Assembly (NCBI GenBank): GCA_902494295.1
Contig: CABUSL010000024.1
Span: 1 to 19,503, forward strand
Source of the DNA: an uncultured Collinsella sp.
GTDB lineage: Bacteria > Actinomycetota > Coriobacteriia > Coriobacteriales > Coriobacteriaceae
Direction: 5' to 3'
DNA: 19,503 nt
Shown here: piece by piece, positions 7,882 through 14,400 of the stretch
How the letters are laid out: every line of letters starts with the position of its first letter
How positions within the stretch are numbered: position 1 is the stretch's first letter
Notes under the pieces: model-generated
What the model was told of the DNA's origin: nothing
Seen by the model: only the letters and a program-made list of their open reading frames with translations
The model's database searches: none
Translations under genes and position numbers: made by a program

Positions 7882-9159
7882 ATGTACGATACGGGATCGA
7901 CAACGTTTATGCTCATCTGCACCATGCTCGTGTTTTTAATGACACCGGGTCTGGCGTTTTTCTATGGCGGCCTGTCCAGGCGCAAAAATGTCATCAACAC
8001 CATGCTTATGTGCTTTGGCGCCATTGGCCTGGTTGGTGTGCTGTGGATTGTTGCCGGCTGGTCACTGGCCTACGGCGGCGACGGTTCCAGCCCGTTTATT
8101 GGAGGCCTTGACCAGCTGCTGTGCCTGCCGGTGCTCGGCCAGGTGCTGCAGGCGGCCGAGGGCAATGCCGCGGACGGTGCCGTCTACCCTCAAATCATCA
8201 ACATCGCCTTCCAAATGGCGTTTGCCATGATCACGGCAGCTATCGTCACGGGCAGCCTGGCCGGCCGCGTTAAGTTTGGTGCCATGACGGCCTTCCTGGG
8301 CATTTGGCTGCTCGTGGTCTATGCGCCGCTCGCCCACATGGTCTGGGGCGGCGATGGCTCCTTTATCGGCGACATCATCGGCGCACTCGACTTTGCCGGC
8401 GGCGACGTGGTGCACATTTCGTCCGGTCTGACGGGCCTGATTCTCTGCTTAATGCTCGGCCGTCGTCGCGGTTTTGGCATGGTGAGCTATCGCCCGCATA
8501 ACGTGCCGTTTGTGGCGCTGGGCGCCGGCCTGCTTTGGTTTGGCTGGTTTGGCTTTAACGGCGGCAGCGAGTTTAAGGCCGACGCCGTGGCGGCGCTCGC
8601 CATCCTCAACACCGTGACGGCCAGCGCGGCGGGCATGGTCTCGTGGCTTGCCGTCGAGCGCGTGCGCACCGGCCGCCCCACGCTGGTGGGTGCCAGCACC
8701 GGTCTGGTTGCGGGCCTTGTGGTGGTCACGCCCGGTGCAGGCTTTGTCGAGCCGTGGGCGGCGCTGGTCACGGGCCTGATCGTATCGCCCGTCTGTTACC
8801 TGGCTATCAGTCAGCTTAAGACCAAGTTCGGATACGACGACGCGCTCGACGCGTTTGGCTGCCACGGCATCGGCGGCATCTTGGGCGGCGTGCTCACAGG
8901 CCTGTTCTGTGTGCCGGAGCTCTCGTGGACTGGTAAGGGCGGCCTGTTCTACACGGGCGACGTGTCGCTGCTCATCTCGCAGATTTTGGGCATTGTGGTG
9001 ACGGTCGCTATTGTGTTGGTGCTCGACTTGGTGATCGCCGCGGTGGTCAAGGTGCTGTTCCACGGCAGTCTGCGCGTGGACGAGGTCGACGAGGCGCTGG
9101 GCCTGGATGCGAGTCAACACGGCGAGAGCGCGTATCCCTCCTTCTCGGGACTCGATTAG
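7882..9159 (+). CDS. amt: Ammonium channel Amt/AmtB family
   Basis: This 425-residue membrane protein conducts ammonia/ammonium. Eleven hydrophobic segments are expected. Family signatures are clear: GLAFFYGGLSRRKN near residue 23, DFAGGDVVH at 170-178 with Asp170 and His178 (equivalent to AmtB Asp160 and His168), WFGWFGFNGGS at 219-229 and HGIGGILGG at 328-336 with the second pore histidine His328. The C-terminal tail ends in GLDASQHGESAYP, the conserved cytoplasmic segment contacted by PII proteins. The ATG at 7882 has GGGGAG 3-8 nt upstream; upstream in-frame starts lack one and would add a non-hydrophobic leader. A PII gene follows 209 nt later, the usual amt-glnK pairing. I saw no convincing promoter in 7684-7881. 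Confidence 0.95.
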   Translation: MYDTGSTTFMLICTMLVFLMTPGLAFFYGGLSRRKNVINTMLMCFGAIGLVGVLWIVAGWSLAYGGDGSSPFIGGLDQLLCLPVLGQVLQAAEGNAADGAVYPQIINIAFQMAFAMITAAIVTGSLAGRVKFGAMTAFLGIWLLVVYAPLAHMVWGGDGSFIGDIIGALDFAGGDVVHISSGLTGLILCLMLGRRRGFGMVSYRPHNVPFVALGAGLLWFGWFGFNGGSEFKADAVAALAILNTVTASAAGMVSWLAVERVRTGRPTLVGASTGLVAGLVVVTPGAGFVEPWAALVTGLIVSPVCYLAISQLKTKFGYDDALDAFGCHGIGGILGGVLTGLFCVPELSWTGKGGLFYTGDVSLLISQILGIVVTVAIVLVLDLVIAAVVKVLFHGSLRVDEVDEALGLDASQHGESAYPSFSGLD

Positions 9160-9174
9160 CAGCTTCCTCAAGCA

Positions 9175-9246
9175 CCGCACCTCGGCCTTCAATCGTCGTT
9201 TGCGTACCTTAAGTACGCGGCACTCCTCTTTCAGGCCGATCTGCGG
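9175..9246. repeat. Nested inverted repeats between amt and the PII gene
   Basis: Outer arms CCGCACCTCGGCCT (9175-9188) and AGGCCGATCTGCGG (9233-9246) match at 12 of 14 positions. Inside is a second stem, GCGTAC/GTACGC (9202-9218), around CTTAA. The element begins 15 nt after the amt stop. It lacks a T-tract, so it is not a simple terminator; it may be an mRNA structure between amt and the PII gene or a dispersed intergenic repeat. Confidence 0.6.
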
Positions 9247-9325
9247 CACTTGGGAAACCTGCTAAGACCAGTCAGTTGAACTTTTTTGATTTCTGAGGTT
9301 AGTTTGCGGCACTTGGAAAACCCGC
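9242..9325 (+). repeat. Pair of 21-nt direct repeats upstream of the PII gene
   Basis: Copies at 9242-9262 and 9305-9325 share TGCGGCACTTGG, then R-AAACC-Y-GC, 19 of 21 identical, 63 nt apart start to start. The second ends 43 nt before the PII ATG. A T6 run (9282-9287) lies between them. They could be regulator sites for nitrogen control or the ends of a small repeat element. Confidence 0.65.
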
Positions 9326-9368
9326 GTCTCATGTAAAGGGATACGTTGATTATTGAGAGGAATTCACT

Positions 9369-9707
9369 ATGAAGAAGATTACGGCGATTGTTCGTGCCGA
9401 GAAGCTTGAGGTTCTTAAAGATGCGCTGTTTGCTGCCGATGTTCGCGGTATGACTATCAACCAGGTGCAGGGCTGCGGCGCACAGCATGGCTGGAAGGAA
9501 TACGTGCGCGGCAACGAGTTGCTTGTCAACACGATTCCTAAGGTGCAGTTCACGCTCATTTGCGCCGATGAGCATGTCGACGGCATTGTCGACATTATCT
9601 GCAGCGCCGCTCGCACCGGTGCCGTCGGCGACGGCAAGATCTGGGTCGAGCCGGTCGAGGAAGTTATTCGCATACGTACTGGCGAACACGGCCCCGCCGC
9701 GGTGTAG
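9369..9707 (+). CDS. PII nitrogen-regulatory protein (GlnB/GlnK family), lacking the Tyr51 uridylylation site
   Basis: This 112-residue protein is full length for PII, a trimeric sensor of ATP/ADP and 2-oxoglutarate that binds Amt and other targets. Ligand residues align without gaps to E. coli GlnK: Gly37, Gln39, Gly41, Lys58, the GDGKI motif at 87-91 and RIRTGE at 100-105. In the T-loop, E. coli Tyr51 is replaced by Leu51, Tyr46 by Val and Ser49 by Asn; the only loop tyrosine is Tyr45. Control by GlnD-type uridylylation at residue 51 is therefore not possible. Placement after amt supports a GlnK-like role in gating the channel. The start at 9369 has GAGAGGAA upstream. A terminator follows at 9723-9754. 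Confidence 0.92.
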   Translation: MKKITAIVRAEKLEVLKDALFAADVRGMTINQVQGCGAQHGWKEYVRGNELLVNTIPKVQFTLICADEHVDGIVDIICSAARTGAVGDGKIWVEPVEEVIRIRTGEHGPAAV

Positions 9708-9722
9708 GACGATCTTTCGCCT

Positions 9723-9754
9723 AACGGGCGCGCTTCTCTTGGGGCGCGCCCGTT
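9723..9754 (+). terminator. Rho-independent-type terminator after the PII gene
   Basis: An 11-bp perfect stem AACGGGCGCGC/GCGCGCCCGTT with a 10-nt loop starts 15 nt after the PII stop. The downstream tract is only modestly T-rich (CTCGTCT), so efficiency may be partial. Confidence 0.75.
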
Positions 9755-9766
9755 CTCGTCTACAAT
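9739..9766 (+). promoter_or_regulatory. Possible promoter of the HAD phosphatase gene
   Basis: A good -10 box TACAAT (9761-9766) lies 28 nt before the HAD-gene ATG. The only -35 candidate, TTGGGG (9739-9744, 16-nt spacer), lies inside the preceding terminator hairpin and is weak. Confidence 0.4.
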
Positions 9767-9794
9767 ATCGTGCAGACGAAGGAGAGGCACGCCC

Positions 9795-10652
9795 ATGATC
9801 AAGATGTTTGCGAGTGACTTAGACGGAACGCTGCTGAACGCCCTGCACGAGGCAGACGGGACCATCCGCCGCGCCATTCGCGAGCTGACCGAGGCTGGCC
9901 TGCATGTGGTTCCCGCGACCGGGCGCTCGACGTTGCCAATCGGCGAGCATGGCTTTACGGGGCTGGCGCTTGACGCCTGCTGCTCCAATGGGTCCATCGT
10001 GCGCGACTGCCATGGCGAGGTGCTCAAGACCTGGACCATCGATCCGCAGGTTACCGAGGAGCTGCTCAAGGCATTCCCGGACATTTGCTTTGATTGCTCC
10101 ACACCCGATGGCATGTTCTCGAGCGGTTCGTTCGAGATGCATCAGGCGGGCTTTAAAAAGGACAGCCCTATCAAGCGCATCGTGATGCGCGGCATGCGCG
10201 CGCGTGGCGGCTATCACGAGGAACAGTATTTCGACCAGTCGATCGGTGACATCCTTCGCCACGATGTGTGCAAGATCAACTGCCGCGTGACCTCGCCCGA
10301 GCTGGAGCGCGACCTTAAGGCATATTTGGCCGAGCGATCGGACCGCGTGGTCAACGCGCCGTTCGATCCGGTGATGTTCGAGATCACGGACGTGGCGTGC
10401 AACAAGGGTGAGAGCGTGGCCTGGCTGGCGGGTTACTACGGCATTGCCGAGGACGAGGTCGCGGTCTATGGCGACGGCGGCAACGATATCGCCATGCTCA
10501 AGCGTTTCCGCCACAGCTATGCGACCAAAAACGCTAGCGATGCGGCTAAAGCCGCCGCGAGCGCAACTATCGGCAGTTGCATGGTCCACGCCGTCCCCAA
10601 ACACATGCTCGCCACCATGCGCAAGCAGAATTCCTGCACCGTAATCGAATAA
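9795..10652 (+). CDS. Cof-type HAD-superfamily phosphatase
   Basis: This 285-residue cytoplasmic protein belongs to the Cof/HAD-IIB group, which dephosphorylates sugar phosphates, FMN or similar small molecules. Motif I is DLDGT with nucleophile Asp8 and acid/base Asp10. Motif II is the Thr in ATGRS (Thr42). Motif III is Lys204 in CNKGES, and motif IV is GDGGND at 226-231. The region between motifs II and III (about 60-190) is the C2b cap that sets substrate choice. Cys-rich patches (Cys62, 63, 98, 101, 159, 163) are somewhat unusual. The start at 9795 has GAAGGAGAGG upstream. It seems to be a single-gene unit followed by an inverted repeat. Confidence 0.88.
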   Translation: MIKMFASDLDGTLLNALHEADGTIRRAIRELTEAGLHVVPATGRSTLPIGEHGFTGLALDACCSNGSIVRDCHGEVLKTWTIDPQVTEELLKAFPDICFDCSTPDGMFSSGSFEMHQAGFKKDSPIKRIVMRGMRARGGYHEEQYFDQSIGDILRHDVCKINCRVTSPELERDLKAYLAERSDRVVNAPFDPVMFEITDVACNKGESVAWLAGYYGIAEDEVAVYGDGGNDIAMLKRFRHSYATKNASDAAKAAASATIGSCMVHAVPKHMLATMRKQNSCTVIE

Positions 10653-10679
10653 TGTGACAAGGGGGCAGTCCCTGTCACA
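10653..10679. repeat. TGTGACA...TGTCACA inverted repeat after the HAD gene
   Basis: TGTGACA and TGTCACA pair over 7 bp, with three further G-C pairs inside after a bulged A, around a 6-nt loop. It begins one base after the HAD-gene stop. No T-tract follows, so it is a poor classical terminator on either strand. The sequence has the look of a dispersed intergenic repeat, which cannot be tested here. Confidence 0.6.
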
Positions 10680-10707
10680 CCCCAAATATTGCCTTTACGT
10701 GTTGATA

Positions 10708-10750
10708 CACACGGTGTGCAATAATACTCGCACTGTGCAATAGCGCACAG
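10708..10750. promoter_or_regulatory. Candidate TetR-type operators upstream of the regulator gene
   Basis: Two dyads precede the regulator start: CACAC-G-GTGTG (10708-10718) and CTGTGC-N6-GCACAG (10733-10750). TGTGCAATA also occurs twice as a direct repeat (10716-10724 and 10735-10743). They lie 22-64 nt before the TTG start, the normal place for autorepression. TTGATA at 10702-10707 is a possible -35 box immediately before the first dyad; no clear -10 box is seen. Confidence 0.5.
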
Positions 10751-10771
10751 GCTGAGTAACAAGGAGGACGT

Positions 10772-11482
10772 TTGTCCCAGCTCGAGAAATGCGATCGCCG
10801 GTCCCTTCGCTCGCAGCGTGCCCTTCGCCAGGCACTTGCCAGCGAGCTTGCCGAAAGCGGCGACCTTTCGCGCATTAATGTCGCGTCGCTCACCGAGCGC
10901 GCTGGCCTTACGCGCCGCACGTTCTATTCGCACTACCGCGATATCCCCGACTTTATCAATCAAATCGAGGACGGCTTGCTGGCCGAGATCCGTGAGCGCA
11001 TTGAGCTCATCACCGCAGCTCAGCTGCCCGATCTCTATCACAACATCGATGAGCTCGAGCCGGCACCCGGTTCGGTTGAGTTGCTGCGCTACCTTGCGGC
11101 CAACCGCGATTTAATCGGATCGCTGCTGGGCCCGGGCGGCGACCCCGCCTTTATTAAAAAGATCATCGATACCGCACGCGAGGCCGTGGTGCCGCGCGCA
11201 CAGACGGGCATTTTGGGCTTGGCGCTGGGCACCTTCTTTGACTACTACGTCACCTATGTCGTGAGTGCCGAGGTCGGCATGATCCAGCGTTGGTTTGAGC
11301 GTGACCTTTCTGAATCGCCCGAGACCATGGCGCGCATTATGACGGTTATCGCCTTTGTGCGCCCCGGCGACCTGTATGGCCAACCCATCGATATCAACGT
11401 GCCGGAATACGGCATGAAGCTATTGAACCTGCAGCTCGAGGACGCGGTCGACACCACCGCAACCGTCGAGTCCAACAACTAA
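10772..11482 (+). CDS. TetR/AcrR-family transcriptional regulator
   Basis: This 236-residue protein has an N-terminal TetR DNA-binding domain: a helix from about residue 10, then the helix-turn-helix VASLTERAGLTRRTFYSHY at 37-55, matching the family pattern 'iAxxAGvsxxtfYxhF'. The C-terminal ligand and dimer domain resembles the TetR_C_33-like group but gives no clue to ligand. The start is a TTG at 10772, supported by AAGGAGG ending 5 nt upstream (spacing slightly short). The activase gene starts 11 nt after its stop, so both are one transcript and the regulator probably controls the activase, itself and possibly distant dehydratase genes. Inverted repeats upstream suit autoregulation. Confidence 0.85.
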   Translation: MSQLEKCDRRSLRSQRALRQALASELAESGDLSRINVASLTERAGLTRRTFYSHYRDIPDFINQIEDGLLAEIRERIELITAAQLPDLYHNIDELEPAPGSVELLRYLAANRDLIGSLLGPGGDPAFIKKIIDTAREAVVPRAQTGILGLALGTFFDYYVTYVVSAEVGMIQRWFERDLSESPETMARIMTVIAFVRPGDLYGQPIDINVPEYGMKLLNLQLEDAVDTTATVESNN

Positions 11483-11493
11483 GAGGAGAGACA

Positions 11494-14400
11494 ATGAGCA
11501 AACTCGTCGAGGGCATTAAAGACCGTGTGGTCGCTGCCGCACGCGAGGCCGCGCCCGCCGTGGTGGACGCCGCGCAGAAGGCCGCGACCGCAGCTGCCGA
11601 GAAAGTTGCCGAGGCAGTTGCCGATGCCAAGAACGCGGCAGGGGAGACGTCCGCCGCCAGCGAGCCCGCCGCCGCCCCCGTAGCCGTCACCGCCGCCCAC
11701 GCCCCCGAAGGCGCGATCTTCAACCCCGAGGCCGCCCACGGCAACCTACACCTGGGCATCGACGTGGGCTCCACCACTGTTAAGCTCGCCGTGCTCAACG
11801 ACGACAACCAGATCGTGTACGCCAAGTACCAGCGCCATCACACCGATGTCCGCGCCTGTGCCCGCGACTTGTTCGAAGGCGCCGCGACCGTGTTGCCGAC
11901 GGCCCAAATGACCTGCGCCATTACCGGCTCGGGCGGCCTGCTGCTGTCCCAGTGGCTCGACCTGGAGTTTGTCCAGGAGGTCATCGCCAGCAAGCGTGCC
12001 GTCGAGACCCTCATCCCGGCCACCGATGTCGCCATCGAGCTGGGCGGCGAGGACGCCAAGATCATCTACTTCGACAACGGCATCGAGCAGCGCATGAACG
12101 GCACCTGCGCCGGCGGCACGGGCGCGTTCATTGACCAGATGGCAACCCTGCTGCACACCGATGCCAGTGGCCTCAACGAGCTCGCGGCCAACGCCACCAC
12201 CATCTATCCCATCGCCAGTCGTTGCGGCGTTTTTGCCAAGACCGACGTGCAGCCGCTGCTCAACGAGGGTGCCCGCCCCGAGGACGTGGCCGCCTCCATC
12301 TTCCAGGCCGTCGTGACCCAGACCATCTCGGGCCTGGCGTGCGGCCGTCCCATCCGCGGCAACGTCGCCTTCCTGGGCGGCCCGCTGCAGTATCTCTCCG
12401 AGCTGCGTCACCGCTTCTACCTCACGCTCAACCTGGACGAGGAGCACCGCATTGTGCCCCAAAACGCCCACCTGTTTGTGGCGAGCGGCGCCGCCATGGC
12501 GCATGAGTCCAACAAGCTCAGCACGTTCCCGCAGCTCATCGAGGCTATCGATGCCCTGGGTGACACACAGGGTGCCGAGGTCGAGCGCCTGGATCCGCTC
12601 TTTGCCACCGACGAGGACTTTGCCGAGTTCAAAACCCGCCACGACCAGGAAGTCGTCCCCAAGGGCAAGCTCGACGGCTACACCGGCCGCGTGTTCATCG
12701 GCATCGACGCCGGCTCCACCACCATGAAAGCCGCGCTCGTGGGCGAGGACGGCCAGCTGCTGCACACCTGGTACGGCAACAACAACGGTGACATCCTGGG
12801 CACGGCCAAGGTCATCATGGCCGATTTCTACAACCATATCCCTGCCGGCTGCACCATCGGCCACGTGACCACTACGGGCTACGGCGAGGCGCTGCTCATT
12901 GAGGCCCTCAAGGCCGACTCCGGCGAGATCGAGACCGTCGCGCACCTGCGCGGCGCCAAGGCGTTCCTGCCCGGCGTCGAGTTCATTCTGGACATCGGCG
13001 GCCAGGACATGAAGTGCCTGCGCGTCAAGGACGGCGTTATCGAGCACATCATGCTCAACGAGGCCTGCTCGTCGGGTTGCGGTAGCTTTATCGAGAGCTT
13101 CGCCGTCTCTATGAACATGGACGTGCGCGCGTTCGCCAACGCTGCCATCCATGCTAAGGCCCCCGTCGACCTGGGCAGCCGCTGCACGGTCTTTATGAAC
13201 TCGCGCGTCAAGCAGGCGCAAAAGGAAGGCGCCACGGTGGGCGACATCGCGGCCGGCCTGTCCTATTCCGTCATCAAGAACGCTCTGTTCAAGGTCATTA
13301 AGCTGCGTGATCCCAAGGAGATCGGCAGCCAGGTGATCGTCCAGGGCGGCACCTTTATGTCCGATGCCACGCTGCGCGCGTTTGAGCAGCTCACCGGCGT
13401 TCACGCCGTGCGCCCCGACATCGCCGGTTGCATGGGTGCCTATGGTGCTGCCCTGCTCGCCCGCGATCGCGCCGGCGCCGATGGCACCTCGACCATCCTT
13501 TCGGCCGAGGACATCGCGCACCTCACCGTGACGCAAAAGCACGTCCGCTGCGGTCGCTGCTCCAACAACTGCCAGCTCACCGTCAACGACTTTGGTGGCG
13601 GCAGGCGCTTCATTACCGGCAACCGCTGCGAGAAGGGCGCCGGCCACAAAAAGCAGAAGACCGAGGCCCCCAACCTCTTCAAAAAGAAAAACGAGCTGCT
13701 CTTTAACCGCGAGGCGCTGAGTCCCGACGAGGCCCCGCGCGGCACCGTCGGCATCCCGCGCGCACTCAACATGTACGAGAACTACCCCTTCTGGCATGCG
13801 TTCTTTACGCGCCTGGGCTTTAGCGTGCAGCTGTCCGACCAGTCGAGCAAAAAGACCTACCAGGCGGGCATCGAGTCCATGCCGTCCGAGAGCGTGTGCT
13901 ACCCGGCAAAGATGAGCCACGGCCATGTGATGAACCTTATCGACCGCGATGTCGATTTCATTTGGATGCCGTGCGTGCGCTGGGAGCGCAAGGAGGACCC
14001 GACGGCTGGCAACTGCTATAACTGCCCCATCGTCATGAGCTACCCCACGGCGCTGGCGCTCAACATCGACGAGATTCGCGAGCAGAACATCGAGTTCCTG
14101 TACCCGTTTGTGCCCTATCACGACAAGACCGAGCTCAAGCGCCGTCTGTACCAGGTGCTCGCCGTCGACCGTGTGGCCGATGCACAAGCTGGTCGCGGCC
14201 GCGTGCGTGGGCCCAAGATCACGCGCTCCGAGGTCGATGCCGCCGTCAACGCTGCCTTTGAGGCCGATGCGCGTTTCCACGAGGACATCCAGACCATGGG
14301 CGAGGAGGCTCTTAAGTGGGTTGAGGATCACGGCGGTCACGGCATTGTGCTCGCCGGCCGTCCTTACCACAATGACCCCGAGATCAACCACGCCCTGCCT

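Noticed and set aside
8449..9249. Minus-strand frame opposite the 3' half of amt
   Set aside because: The plus strand encodes a canonical Amt protein; the antisense product is His/Arg/Ala-rich without domains.
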